The notes: generated by a model not told the origin, from the letters alone. A DNA stretch of 64,000 nucleotides from DSSM01 sp964484125 (GCA_964484125.1 CAZAEK010000001.1:1-64000), one strand, 5' to 3'. Counted from the first letter of the stretch, positions 1 through 8,810 are shown. A program made the numbers and translations.

Positions 1-35
1 GTTTTTTTTACAACTTTATCATTTTATATTAACTT

Positions 36-779
36 ATGACATATATAGAATTTTTAATTTATTTTACTTTATCTCCTATTGCTATTTTGTTAATCATTCT
101 CAAAAAGCATATTGACGGAGTTTTTATAAAATGGACAGTAATTGTCTCAATAATTGCTTTTTTGGCTACAACGCTATGGGATAATTTTGCAGTTTACAGC
201 GGTATATGGCATTTCCCCGAAGAAAAAACTCTTGGAATAAAACTTTGGTATGTTCCAATCGAAGAATATGCTTTTTTCTTTTTACAAACTTATCTTACAG
301 CTTTGGTTCAGTTAGCTTTTTTAGTTTTAAAAAATAAAAAAAATTATTCCTCAGTTAGTTTAGGTTTCCTTTTTCTTCCTTTCCTTTTTTTATCAGGAAA
401 TGAAATATTAAAATATCCTTTCGGAAATTGGAATTATTTGTTCCATTTATTCTCCTGGTCGGGTTTCTTTATCTTAATACAGTTTATCTGGGGAAGAAAA
501 AAATTAATTAAGTATATCCCGACTATTATTGTTCCTGCACTTATTATGACAGTTTATTTCAGCATTGCGGATTCAATATCAATTGGTAATGGAATCTGGG
601 ATTTTGATAAATCACAAACTATAGGGTTAAAGGTATTTAATGTACCTCTTGAAGAAATATTATTCTTTTTAATGACAAATCTTATGATAACTGTAGCTAT
701 GATATTATTTCTTCCTGAACATTTTCTGAAAATGCAAAATGGAACTGTAAAATTAAAAAACGGTATAAAAAAATTATAA
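36..779 (+). CDS. Lycopene cyclase, CrtYcd type (carotenoid biosynthesis)
   Basis: An integral membrane protein of 247 residues that probably cyclises the ends of lycopene to form beta-rings. It contains two copies of the lycopene cyclase domain in one chain. Each copy has a Trp/Asp-rich loop followed by a P-x-E-E motif: PIEE at about residues 74-77 and PLEE at about 204-207. The rest is hydrophobic helices. Fused CrtYc-CrtYd proteins of this length are known from Bacteroidota and archaea. The start ATG lies only 35 bases into the window, so any upstream carotenoid partners cannot be seen. The next gene has its own promoter. The matching phytoene desaturase (57660-59144) is far away. The family call is good; the exact substrate (lycopene or a related acyclic carotene) is inferred. 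Confidence 0.85.
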   Translation: MTYIEFLIYFTLSPIAILLIILKKHIDGVFIKWTVIVSIIAFLATTLWDNFAVYSGIWHFPEEKTLGIKLWYVPIEEYAFFFLQTYLTALVQLAFLVLKNKKNYSSVSLGFLFLPFLFLSGNEILKYPFGNWNYLFHLFSWSGFFILIQFIWGRKKLIKYIPTIIVPALIMTVYFSIADSISIGNGIWDFDKSQTIGLKVFNVPLEEILFFLMTNLMITVAMILFLPEHFLKMQNGTVKLKNGIKKL

Positions 780-791
780 CTGTTTATATTC

Positions 792-822
792 TTGTTATAT
801 TTTCATTATTTTAATAACTTTA
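792..822 (+). promoter_or_regulatory. Bacteroidota-type promoter of the M48 protease gene
   Basis: TTG at 792-794 and TAACTTTA at 815-822 are separated by 20 bases. This fits the Bacteroidota housekeeping consensus TTTG-N19-21-TAnnTTTG except for the last base. Transcription would begin near 826, a short distance before the ATG at 838. Four other genes in the window have the same layout with identical spacing. Confidence 0.45.
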
Positions 823-837
823 CAAAAACGTTTAATT

Positions 838-1689
838 ATGGTTAATATTAAAAGAATACTAAAAAACCGTATATATTTACTGACATTAATTTCAGTATTT
901 ATATTACTAATTTCAACTTTACTTTATAGCTGCGGAATAAATTTATTTTCCGTTCAGGATGATGTTGAGATAGGCAGGGATATTGATAAAGAAATTCGTT
1001 CGAGCAGGGAATTCCCGATTCTGAAGAGTCCTCAGGAGATAAATGATTATGTCAGCAATATAGGGAAAAATATTGTGAAATCTTCTCCGATGATTAAATA
1101 CAAAGATGTATTCCCTTATCAGTTTACTGTTATTCACGATTCCGTTATTAATGCATTTTGCACACCGGGCGGATTTATTTATGTTTATACCGGCTTAATA
1201 AAATACCTTGATAATGAAGCCGCACTTGCAGGTGTCATCGGGCATGAGATTGCTCATGCAGAACGCCGTCACATGACACAAAGATTAAGTTCGTATTATG
1301 GTACGAGTTTCTTACTTAGTATTATCCTTGGGAATAACCCAAACTCTCTTGCTGAAATAATGGCTAATCTTTTTGTTGGCCTTGGATTTCTCGCTAACAG
1401 CCGCTCTGACGAACAGGAAGCAGATGATTTATCCATAAGATATTTAAGGAGTACAAAATATTTCCCCGGTTCGATTTTGTTTTTTTTCAATAGGATTGTA
1501 GGTGAACAAAAACAAAAAGGTAATACTCCCGGTGGACTTGACAGGTTGCTCTCAACCCATCCGCTGCCACAGGATAGAGTTGAAAACGCTTATAAGCAGT
1601 TAAAAGAACTTAAAATTCCTGTTGATACCGTAAGCAATATTTACAGAGAAGATTATTTAAGAATTAAAAGTCTAATTCCAAACTACTAA
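838..1689 (+). CDS. M48-family zinc metalloprotease, probable lipoprotein
   Basis: A 283-residue metalloprotease. The zinc-binding HEIAH motif is at residues 136-140 and a downstream E-A-D segment near residue 195 supplies the third zinc ligand, as in the M48 (HtpX/BepA/Oma1) family. The N-terminus has one hydrophobic segment ending in a lipobox-like LLYSC with Cys32, which suggests a lipoprotein facing the periplasm. BepA-type relatives take part in quality control of outer-membrane proteins. It is followed after 4 bases by a small secreted protein that is probably co-transcribed. It has only one N-terminal hydrophobic segment, unlike the multi-spanning HtpX. The family is secure; the periplasmic role is inferred. 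Confidence 0.85.
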   Translation: MVNIKRILKNRIYLLTLISVFILLISTLLYSCGINLFSVQDDVEIGRDIDKEIRSSREFPILKSPQEINDYVSNIGKNIVKSSPMIKYKDVFPYQFTVIHDSVINAFCTPGGFIYVYTGLIKYLDNEAALAGVIGHEIAHAERRHMTQRLSSYYGTSFLLSIILGNNPNSLAEIMANLFVGLGFLANSRSDEQEADDLSIRYLRSTKYFPGSILFFFNRIVGEQKQKGNTPGGLDRLLSTHPLPQDRVENAYKQLKELKIPVDTVSNIYREDYLRIKSLIPNY

Positions 1690-1693
1690 AAAT

Positions 1694-2230
1694 ATGAAAA
1701 AATTATTCGCTTTTATTATACTAATATTAATAAGTTCAGGTATAGTTTACTCTCAGAATATCAGTGAGATTGTTGATAAAGATTATAAATTTATTTTTAA
1801 TCTCCCTGCAAATATTCTGAAAGTCAACAAAGAAGAAGCACAAAATAAAACATCAATAAAATATGATTTTGATTACGTTGAAGGAAACGATTCAGTTGTT
1901 GTATATCTTGTAGCTATTAAATATCCGGACATAAGAAAATTATCTGATTTGGTATATAATGTAGAAAAGGAAAAAGTCTTCAACATACAAAAGAGGGAGG
2001 GTGATTATATTGAATTTGATTCTGTTTATTATGATGGTAAGACTGCAATATATTTAAGTAAAGATTTAGCACAGGTAGTTTATTTTTACAGAACAAAAGA
2101 TGAGTCTCAGGACGTACAGTTTACTTATATTCTCGGATTTAATATGTGGAGAAAATCATACGGAGATTATATTCTATCCCGGATAAGAGAGATTGCCGAA
2201 GGATTTAAGCCCAATAAAGATATTAAATAA
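1694..2230 (+). CDS. Secreted protein of unknown function
   Basis: I do not recognise this 178-residue protein. It begins with a clear signal peptide (residues 1-20, probably cut before Gln21 after VYS). The mature part is hydrophilic and mixed alpha/beta in appearance, with no cysteines or known catalytic motif that I can see. It starts 4 bases after the M48 protease gene, so the two are likely one transcript and may work together in the periplasm. Its last 8 bases overlap the 3' end of the convergent hydrolase gene on the other strand. Confidence 0.7.
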   Translation: MKKLFAFIILILISSGIVYSQNISEIVDKDYKFIFNLPANILKVNKEEAQNKTSIKYDFDYVEGNDSVVVYLVAIKYPDIRKLSDLVYNVEKEKVFNIQKREGDYIEFDSVYYDGKTAIYLSKDLAQVVYFYRTKDESQDVQFTYILGFNMWRKSYGDYILSRIREIAEGFKPNKDIK

Positions 2231-2864
2231 GAAATTGATTGTGATTTTTTTCCTGTTCTATAGTAGTTGACTCCATATGTCCGGGAAATAATCTGAAAGA
2301 CTCTTCGCAGTTACGGAACAAAACTTCTTTTATTGAGTGCATTAATGTATTAAAATCGCTTTTAGGTAAATCAGTTCTGCCGATTGAATCCCTGAATATC
2401 AAATCTCCGCAAAATATATTTTTATTATTCCTGTCAACTATACAAACACCGCCGGGAGAGTGCCCCGGTGTGTGAAGGAATTCAAGCTCAGCATTGCCAA
2501 GTTTAAGATTTAATTCCTGAGTTATTTCCATATCAATTTCAGGTATTTCTTCAAGCTGAAATCCAAATGATTCAGCGTATTCGAGAATATGGTTAACGAG
2601 AAAACTGTCCCCTTTGTGCATATAAACAGGAACATTATATTTATTTTTGAGATAATTTACTCCAAGTATATGATCTATATGTCCGTGAGTTATTAAAATA
2701 TATTTAATTTTTAAATTGTTACCTTCTATGAATTTATCAATTTCTTCGTATTCCTTTTCAGAATAGCAGCCCGGATCAATGATTGCGGCTTCTTTTGTAA
2801 CTTCGTCAAAGTAAATATAAGTATTCTCCATATATGGATTGAAAATAAACAAGTGAATTTTCAT
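2223..2864 (-). CDS. Metallo-beta-lactamase-fold hydrolase (glyoxalase II-like)
   Basis: A 213-residue cytosolic hydrolase with the full metal-binding set of the glyoxalase II/MBL superfamily: THGHIDH at 59-65, His135 in TPGHSPG, Asp154 in CGD and His196 in PGH. It is shorter than true glyoxalase II (about 250) and lacks the C-terminal helical domain, so it is the short YcbL-like type of thioester or related hydrolase. Because this lineage probably makes bacillithiol (bshC at 7149), a thiol-conjugate substrate is possible but unproven. The gene converges on and overlaps the secreted protein gene by 8 bases and is transcribed away from smpB. Confidence 0.85.
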   Translation of the reverse strand: MKIHLFIFNPYMENTYIYFDEVTKEAAIIDPGCYSEKEYEEIDKFIEGNNLKIKYILITHGHIDHILGVNYLKNKYNVPVYMHKGDSFLVNHILEYAESFGFQLEEIPEIDMEITQELNLKLGNAELEFLHTPGHSPGGVCIVDRNNKNIFCGDLIFRDSIGRTDLPKSDFNTLMHSIKEVLFRNCEESFRLFPGHMESTTIEQEKNHNQFLI

Positions 2865-2876
2865 TAATTATATAAA

Positions 2877-2907
2877 TTGATTTTAGAAATTGTAATGAAT
2901 AATTTTA
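2877..2907 (+). promoter_or_regulatory. Promoter of smpB-tyrS
   Basis: TTG at 2877-2879, a 20-base spacer and TAATTTTA at 2900-2907 match the TTG-N20-TAnnTTTR pattern. The predicted start of transcription near 2911 leaves a leader of only about 9 bases before the TTG start codon of smpB. Confidence 0.45.
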
Positions 2908-2938
2908 CAAATTTAACAATTGAGCACAACAGATAAAA
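2908..2938 (-). promoter_or_regulatory. Possible promoter of the MBL hydrolase gene
   Basis: Reading the minus strand, TTTT (2938-2935), 19 bases and TAAATTTG (2915-2908) form a good -7 element with a weaker -33 element. It overlaps the 5' end of smpB, so the two promoters would fire divergently from almost the same bases. Confidence 0.3.
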
Positions 2939-3369
2939 TTAAAATAATCGGTACCAACCGTAAAGCTAATTTTCAATATGAGCTTTTAGATAGAATTGAA
3001 GCAGGAATTGTATTAAAAGGTACAGAGGTAAAATCGCTTAGAGAATCGAAGGTAAATCTTCAGGAATCTTATGCTCGCTTTATTGGAAATGAACTCTGGC
3101 TTCTTAATTGTCATATAAGCGAATATAAATATGGAAATTTGAATAATCACGATCCTTTGAGAGATAGAAAATTACTGATGACAAAAAGAGAATTAAGAAA
3201 ATTAAAATCAAAATTACAGGAAAAGGGATTAACTCTTGTTCCGGTAAAAATATATTTTAAATCTTCGCTTGTAAAACTTGAACTTGCTTTAGCAAAGGGT
3301 AAAAAGCTTTACGATAAACGTGAAACAATTAAAAAAAGAGATACTGAAAGAAAATTAAAAAGAATATAA
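2920..3369 (+). CDS. smpB: SmpB, tmRNA-binding protein
   Basis: SmpB binds tmRNA and delivers it to stalled ribosomes in trans-translation. The 149-residue length, the N-terminal segment ending in NRKANFQYEL, the GTEVKSLRESKVNL segment near residues 35-48 and the Lys/Arg-rich C-terminal tail are all diagnostic. The start codon is TTG; there is no in-frame ATG that would keep the conserved N-terminus. tyrS follows after 3 bases and is probably on the same transcript. The partner tmRNA gene is in this window at 20399-20749. Confidence 0.95.
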   Translation: MSTTDKIKIIGTNRKANFQYELLDRIEAGIVLKGTEVKSLRESKVNLQESYARFIGNELWLLNCHISEYKYGNLNNHDPLRDRKLLMTKRELRKLKSKLQEKGLTLVPVKIYFKSSLVKLELALAKGKKLYDKRETIKKRDTERKLKRI

Positions 3370-3372
3370 AAT

Positions 3373-4584
3373 ATGAATGCACCTTTAAATGAACAAATTG
3401 ATGTAATAAAAAAGGGGACTGTAGAAATTATTCCCGAAGAAGAACTCGTAAAAAAAATCGAAAAATCAATCAGGGAGAAGAAACCTCTAAACATTAAACT
3501 CGGGTGTGACCCTTCAAGACCTGATTTACATATTGGACATGCAGTTGTTCTCAATAAATTGAGAGAGTTTCAGGATTTTGGTCATAATGCAATTTTAATA
3601 ATAGGTGATTATACTGCTATGATTGGTGACCCTTCCGGTAAGAAGAAAACAAGACCACAACTAACATTTGAAGAAACAAGAGAAAATGGCAGGACTTATT
3701 ATGAACAGGCATCTAAAATTCTTGATAAATCGAAAACATCAATAAGATATAATTCAGAATGGCTTAGCCCTTTGCGGCTTGCTGACTTGTTAGGTATTCT
3801 AAGCAAATTTACAGTTCAGAGAATTCTTGAAAGAGATGATTTCACTAACAGAATACGCGACAGAGAAGAGATTTCTCTTCACGAAATATTATATCCGATT
3901 ATGCAGGGATATGACTCCTATGCAATTGATGCTGATGTTGAACTTGGCGGTACTGACCAGAAATTTAATAATCTAGTCGGGCGTGATATGCAGAGAAGGT
4001 TTGGAAAAGAGCCACAGGTGGTTTTACTGATGCCTCTGCTTGAAGGAACAGACGGGAATGAGAAAATGAGTAAATCACTCGGAAATGCAATTGGAATTTC
4101 TGATTTGCCGAAAGATATTTTTGGTAAAGCAATGAGTATTCCTGATGTGCTTATTTATAAATATTTCGAATTGGGAACAAGACTGACTCCAGCCGAACTG
4201 AAGGAAATTAAATCAGCTCTCGGGAATCCTGAAACTAATCCAAGAAATATAAAACACAGGTTGGCTTATGAACTTGTAAAATTATATTATGATGAACAAA
4301 CTGCAAATGCTGCGAGAGAAGAGTTTGATAAAATTTTTGTAAAGAAAGAAATACCCGATGAGATGCCGGAATACGTCTGTAAAAATCAGAATCCGTCGTT
4401 AGTAGATATTCTTATTGATTCAAAGATTGAAGAATCAAAAGGAAAGGCAAGAAGACTGATTGAACAGGGCGGTATAAGCATAGATAATAAAAAAGTTACG
4501 GATATAAATTTCAGCTTTTCAGATAAAGGAGAATTTATTATTAAAGCGGGTAAAAAAAGATTTTTAAAGGTTATTATTTCTTAA
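3373..4584 (+). CDS. tyrS: Tyrosyl-tRNA synthetase
   Basis: A class I aminoacyl-tRNA synthetase that charges tRNA-Tyr with tyrosine. Of its 403 residues, the ATP-binding HIGH signature is intact at 53-56 and the KMSKS loop at 231-235. The tyrosine-pocket segments (QGYDSYAID and GGTDQ) lie near 178-195, and an S4 RNA-binding domain fills roughly residues 340-400. The HIGH-type signature and length point to the TyrZ-like subclass. It lies 3 bases after smpB and shares that gene's promoter. No T-box or other leader is visible. Confidence 0.96.
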   Translation: MNAPLNEQIDVIKKGTVEIIPEEELVKKIEKSIREKKPLNIKLGCDPSRPDLHIGHAVVLNKLREFQDFGHNAILIIGDYTAMIGDPSGKKKTRPQLTFEETRENGRTYYEQASKILDKSKTSIRYNSEWLSPLRLADLLGILSKFTVQRILERDDFTNRIRDREEISLHEILYPIMQGYDSYAIDADVELGGTDQKFNNLVGRDMQRRFGKEPQVVLLMPLLEGTDGNEKMSKSLGNAIGISDLPKDIFGKAMSIPDVLIYKYFELGTRLTPAELKEIKSALGNPETNPRNIKHRLAYELVKLYYDEQTANAAREEFDKIFVKKEIPDEMPEYVCKNQNPSLVDILIDSKIEESKGKARRLIEQGGISIDNKKVTDINFSFSDKGEFIIKAGKKRFLKVIIS

Positions 4585-4615
4585 TTTTATTTTTAATAAA
4601 ATTATTTTACTTTTG
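4585..4615 (+). promoter_or_regulatory. Possible promoter of the arginine decarboxylase gene
   Basis: TACTTTTG at 4608-4615 is a perfect TAnnTTTG -7 element. The -33 position holds TTTT (4585-4588), 19 bases upstream, a weaker match. The ATG at 4656 follows about 40 bases later and is preceded by AAGGAG at 4644-4649. Confidence 0.4.
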
Positions 4616-4655
4616 AACTGTTTTTTTTCAACCCATAAAACTTAAGGAGATAAAA

Positions 4656-5201
4656 ATGTTTAAACCAACAAAGATATTTTTCACTAAAGGAGTCGGAAGA
4701 CATAAAGATTACCTGCAATCTTTTGAATTGGCTCTCAGACATGCAGGTATTGAGAAATGTAATTTAGTTATGGTTTCAAGCATTTATCCTCCGGGTTGTA
4801 AACGGATTCCTAAGGAACAGGGCATTTCAATTCTTGAACCCGGGCAGATTACTTTCTGCGTTATGGCAAGGAATTTTACAAATGAACCTAACAGGTTAAT
4901 AGCAAGTTCGATCGGTATTGCATTACCTTCTGACGAAAGTCATTATGGTTATATCTCAGAACATCACCCGTTTGGTGAGTCCGAAAAAATAGCAGGTGAT
5001 TATGCAGAAGATCTTGCCGCTACAATGCTAGCCACTACGCTCGGAGTTGAATTTGATCCGGAAACTGCATGGAACGAAAGAGAAAACGTTTATAAACAAA
5101 GCGGTAAAATATTTAAAACTTTTAATAATACGCAATCTGCTGAAGGTGATAAAAACGGTTTGTGGACTACCGTTATTTCCTGTGCCGTATTTCTACCGTA
5201 A
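4656..5201 (+). CDS. Pyruvoyl-dependent arginine decarboxylase
   Basis: Converts arginine to agmatine, the first step of polyamine synthesis, with a pyruvoyl group made by self-cleavage. The 181-residue chain contains VSSIYPPGC at 40-48. Cleavage between Ser41 and Ser42 would give a small beta chain and an alpha chain starting with pyruvate. The PPGC context and the downstream GYISEHH and GESE segments are typical of the PvlArgDC family. A strong ribosome binding site (AAGGAG) lies 6 bases before the ATG. The gene stands alone: no agmatinase, agmatine deiminase or spermidine synthase gene is adjacent. Confidence 0.9.
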   Translation: MFKPTKIFFTKGVGRHKDYLQSFELALRHAGIEKCNLVMVSSIYPPGCKRIPKEQGISILEPGQITFCVMARNFTNEPNRLIASSIGIALPSDESHYGYISEHHPFGESEKIAGDYAEDLAATMLATTLGVEFDPETAWNERENVYKQSGKIFKTFNNTQSAEGDKNGLWTTVISCAVFLP

Positions 5202-5213
5202 GTGTTATAAAGG

Positions 5214-5468
5214 TTAAGACATCATATCAAGCTGTACAAGTTCCCACTTGAAATCGTTCAGGTTATATGATATTTCGCATATAACCTTTTGTTTTTCACA
5301 TACAACTACAAAGTGATAAACATAGGAATTGCCAAGCGGTATTTTCCATTTTGAATTTAATCGCGAAATATTATATACGGTTTCCTTCCACTTAAAACGT
5401 ATAATGTCAATCTGCAGCCCGTGAAAGTAAGCAATTACTTCAATTGGTTCGAATATATGTTTATCCAT
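5214..5468 (-). CDS. Small protein of unknown function behind a hairpin
   Basis: I do not recognise this 84-residue protein. It has no signal peptide or membrane segment. It looks like a small beta-rich domain with regularly spaced aromatic residues (F-x-W near the start and K-W-E-L near the end) and two Cys residues. The AAGG ribosome binding site lies inside the 3' arm of a 14-bp inverted repeat (5473-5514) that ends 4 bases before the ATG. It is therefore either regulated by RNA folding or read from a transcript that passes a terminator. The gene ends 12 bases from the convergent decarboxylase gene. Confidence 0.6.
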   Translation of the reverse strand: MDKHIFEPIEVIAYFHGLQIDIIRFKWKETVYNISRLNSKWKIPLGNSYVYHFVVVCEKQKVICEISYNLNDFKWELVQLDMMS

Positions 5469-5472
5469 AAAA

Positions 5473-5514
5473 ATATACCTTAATTTATTATAGCCATAAC
5501 AAATTAAGGTATAT
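5473..5514 (-). promoter_or_regulatory. Perfect 14-bp inverted repeat: terminator or RBS-masking hairpin
   Basis: Positions 5473-5486 and 5501-5514 are exact inverted copies of each other around a 14-base loop. On the minus strand the 3' arm contains AAGG, is followed by TTTT, and then comes the ATG of the 84-residue protein. The structure could terminate the upstream T9SS gene, hide the ribosome binding site of the downstream gene, or do both. Confidence 0.6.
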
Positions 5515-5534
5515 TTACGTTAAAATCAAGGAGT

Positions 5535-7064
5535 TTATTTAAGGAAAACAAGACGCCTTGTCTGAACTGAATTTCCGGCAATTAATCTGCAGAAATACAC
5601 TCCCGATGAAAGTCCTTCGGCATTGAAAGAATATTTGTAAGTGCCCGGACTGAGCTTTGAATTGAGTAACGTTATTACTTCTCTGCCTGAAATATCATAT
5701 ATGGTAAGTTTTACAATTCCTGACTCAGGTAAATCAAATTTAATAACAGTTCCGGGGTTGAAAGGGTTTGGATATGCATCATACAGTTTAAATTTTTCAG
5801 GGAGCTCAGTGGAAATATTTTCAATACCTGTGGGGATGTGAACAGGAATATAATCAACAAATCCAAGCGTAGCACTGTCAGGTTTATGGAATATATGTGC
5901 TTCTATTGAATCAAGATTTGTAAATCCCCAGTAATTGTTCTCGGCTTTAATAGAATCAGGTGTATTATTATAGAAATCTATAAGCGGTGTAGCGCTGTTG
6001 TTAGAATTATAACAGAAACTGTTAAGTCCTATTTTATTTGTATCGCTACTGCTCAGATCTCCGAAAATTGGTTTTGCGACTCCCTGAATAGTAACGCCCC
6101 AGAGATTCCAGCGTACAATGTTGCGTTTAACTATTAGCTGTTGAACGGGAGATGAAGAATTGGTATTGAAATTAAGCCCACTTCCTCCCAGCATTGGGTC
6201 ACCCTGAATGTTATTACTGTCAATAATATTTCCGGAAACAATTCCTGTTATTCCGCTACCTGTAAAAGCAATTCCGTATCTGTTTTTTTTAACTATATTA
6301 TTTTCGATAATCACTTCACTCGTACCGCCTACTAAGGTGGAAATCGAAATACCTCCAACGAGAGTATAGTTTCCGATAATGGTATTGTTTCGGATAGTAA
6401 TAGGAGTCCCCGAAATACTACGGGTTAGATTAATCTGCGGATAATTTGAATTTGAAACGCCATTGTGATAAAACAAATTATTAACAATCAGCGGAGATGA
6501 AAAACCGTTAGCTGCACAGATAATAGCAGAGCGTCTGTTTCTTAAAAATTTTGAATTTGAAATTACAGGACTTGATGTAGATAAATCAATTGTTCCGCTT
6601 GAAAGTGAGCCCGATGCAAGTGTGTTATCTCTGAAGATACAGCTATCAATCAATATATTTGAACTGACCAGTCTGACAGAATTTGATTTCTCAAATATTA
6701 ATTTTCTCAAAACCGAAGCAGAAGAGTTTTCAAACCGAAGTCCTGAAAACATATTTACCGTATCTAATGCCGTAATTTTAACTGAGTCAGGCGGGGTTAT
6801 TTTTAAAGTCCCGTTTATTTGTATCTGTAAACCTGCGGCGACCTTTATTACTGAATTTGTATTTATAAAAACAGTATCTGCCGGACTTATAGTCAATGCC
6901 TGATTAATCTGATAATGCGTTACTGAAAAAGTTACTACTCCGGATGAATTTGCAACTAAACTGTCAAGGTTCCATTTCACTCCTGTATTTGGTGTTATAT
7001 ACTGAGCAGATAATTTGCATGCTGTACTTAGAAAAACAAATAATATCAAAATGTATTTTTTCAT
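5535..7064 (-). CDS. Secreted parallel beta-helix protein with T9SS sorting domain
   Basis: A 509-residue extracellular protein. It has a signal peptide (residues 1-21, cut after LSA). Roughly residues 90-400 are beta-helix repeats, visible as recurring N-N-x-I/V, SGN-I and N-x-F patterns like the PbH1 repeats of surface and polysaccharide-binding proteins. A type A T9SS C-terminal sorting domain starts with YPNPFNP near 430 and runs through LSSGVYFCRL to a Lys end. The protein is expected to cross the outer membrane by T9SS and be surface-anchored or released. No catalytic residues of pectin lyases stand out, so a structural or binding role is as likely as an enzyme. It is transcribed divergently from bshC. 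Confidence 0.85.
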   Translation of the reverse strand: MKKYILILFVFLSTACKLSAQYITPNTGVKWNLDSLVANSSGVVTFSVTHYQINQALTISPADTVFINTNSVIKVAAGLQIQINGTLKITPPDSVKITALDTVNMFSGLRFENSSASVLRKLIFEKSNSVRLVSSNILIDSCIFRDNTLASGSLSSGTIDLSTSSPVISNSKFLRNRRSAIICAANGFSSPLIVNNLFYHNGVSNSNYPQINLTRSISGTPITIRNNTIIGNYTLVGGISISTLVGGTSEVIIENNIVKKNRYGIAFTGSGITGIVSGNIIDSNNIQGDPMLGGSGLNFNTNSSSPVQQLIVKRNIVRWNLWGVTIQGVAKPIFGDLSSSDTNKIGLNSFCYNSNNSATPLIDFYNNTPDSIKAENNYWGFTNLDSIEAHIFHKPDSATLGFVDYIPVHIPTGIENISTELPEKFKLYDAYPNPFNPGTVIKFDLPESGIVKLTIYDISGREVITLLNSKLSPGTYKYSFNAEGLSSGVYFCRLIAGNSVQTRRLVFLK

Positions 7065-7148
7065 AGCAATTTTAATTTAATTTTTTATTTGAAATTTAAT
7101 TATTAACTTAAATAATTATTAAATTAGTAATAATAAAATCAATAATTA

Positions 7149-8810
7149 ATGCAAATACCGTTTACAAGATTACCGGGATATAATCAGATTTTTATTGACT
7201 ATATATACAACTTTGATAAACTGCAAAGTTTTTACAACTATAGTTACAAAAGCGACACTGATTTTATAAGGGCAATACAGGGCAGACAGAATTCATATTT
7301 GAAGAATTCAGAATTTGACAGGAACACTATTGCTGACATATTAAAAATTCAGAATAAATTTTTCAATTCAGGTGAGAAAGCAATACAGAATATAGAGCTT
7401 CTGAAAAATGAAAATACATTTGCTATAGTAACCGGACAACAGGCGGGTTTATTAACAGGGAATTTATACTCGGTAATAAAAGCAATTGATGCAATAAAGT
7501 TATCAAACGATTTAAATAAGAAGTTTCCTGAGTTTAACTTCGTTCCTGTTTACTGGATTGAAGCAGATGACCACGATTTCACTGAAGTGAATAATATAAA
7601 TATTCTCACAAAGGAAAACAAACTTCTTAATATAGAATGGATTGAAGGCGGACAGAAACAGGATAAATATCTCAAGCCTGCTTATACTATAGTTTTCGAT
7701 GAATTCATTGATAATTTCAGGCAACTGATTAAGGAAAATTTACAACACACAGATTTTAAAGATTTACTATTGGAAAATATTGAAAAAGTTACAAGACAAG
7801 GTCTGAACTTACCAACTTCATTTGCAAGATTTCTAAATTTCCTGCTTATGGATTCAGGTTTAGTATTTTTTGACTCCACTGATACTGAAATTAAAAAGTT
7901 ATTAATTCCTGTATTTTTAAAAGAGTTAAATTCATTTCCTGAAACCTGTGAAAAAGTAATTGAAACAACAGCGATACTTGAACAGGAGTATTCTCCGCAG
8001 GTTAAACCCAAAGCCATTAATCTTTTTTACAAACATAACGGAAACAGATATGCAATTGAACCTCTTCCGGAGAAGTTTTTCGGTTTAAAAAATTCCAGGC
8101 AAAGGTTTCCTGCTGATGAATTATTCGATATATTATATGCAAACCCTGAAAATTTCAGTCCTAATGTTATATTAAGACCTGTATGTCAGGATTTTCTTCT
8201 GCCAACTGTTGCTTATATCGGAGGTCCGTCTGAAGTTGCTTATTTTGCTCAGTTTAAAAAAGTATATAATTTCTACGGAATTGATATTCCGGTAATTTAT
8301 CCAAGAACCAATATTACAATTATAGAAAACAGAGTAAATAATTTTCTGGTGAAATATGGAATAAAACCTGAAGAACTTTTTGATGAAAGAAAGGTAAGCT
8401 CTAAATTAATCTCCCGGATAAACGAAGTAAGCATTGATAAAATATTTGAAAATTTCAAAGATGAATTAAATGCAAATACATATTCTATTTGCAACGAAAT
8501 CAGAAAAATTGATAAAAACATAGAAACTCTGTTTAAAAACAAGGTTTCAAAATTTCTTGATTCACTTGGTTCAGTCAGAAAAAAATTAGAAGATACTCAG
8601 TTGAAACAAAATGATACCACCATCGAGAAACTTCACTCAATAATAAATTCAATTTATCCCGAATCGGTATTTCAGGAAAGATATTTTAATATTATTTATT
8701 TTTTTAATAAATATGGTCCTGATTTCTGTGATTATCTTTTGAAAAATATCCCAACTGGCGAAGAAGGTCATCATTTAATTTATATTGATTTCTCAGAGCA
8801 AAGCAAATAA
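7149..8810 (+). CDS. bshC: BshC, putative cysteine ligase of bacillithiol biosynthesis
   Basis: The 553-residue protein matches BshC, which adds cysteine to glucosaminyl-malate in the last step of bacillithiol synthesis. Diagnostic parts are the TGQQAGLLTGNLYSV segment near residue 97, the PVYWIEADDHDF segment near residue 133, the PSEVAYFAQ segment near 360 and a C-terminal coiled coil. The length is normal. The bshA and bshB genes are not in the window. The gene overlaps the following glycosyltransferase by one base (TAATG), suggesting translational coupling. Confidence 0.93.
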   Translation: MQIPFTRLPGYNQIFIDYIYNFDKLQSFYNYSYKSDTDFIRAIQGRQNSYLKNSEFDRNTIADILKIQNKFFNSGEKAIQNIELLKNENTFAIVTGQQAGLLTGNLYSVIKAIDAIKLSNDLNKKFPEFNFVPVYWIEADDHDFTEVNNINILTKENKLLNIEWIEGGQKQDKYLKPAYTIVFDEFIDNFRQLIKENLQHTDFKDLLLENIEKVTRQGLNLPTSFARFLNFLLMDSGLVFFDSTDTEIKKLLIPVFLKELNSFPETCEKVIETTAILEQEYSPQVKPKAINLFYKHNGNRYAIEPLPEKFFGLKNSRQRFPADELFDILYANPENFSPNVILRPVCQDFLLPTVAYIGGPSEVAYFAQFKKVYNFYGIDIPVIYPRTNITIIENRVNNFLVKYGIKPEELFDERKVSSKLISRINEVSIDKIFENFKDELNANTYSICNEIRKIDKNIETLFKNKVSKFLDSLGSVRKKLEDTQLKQNDTTIEKLHSIINSIYPESVFQERYFNIIYFFNKYGPDFCDYLLKNIPTGEEGHHLIYIDFSEQSK

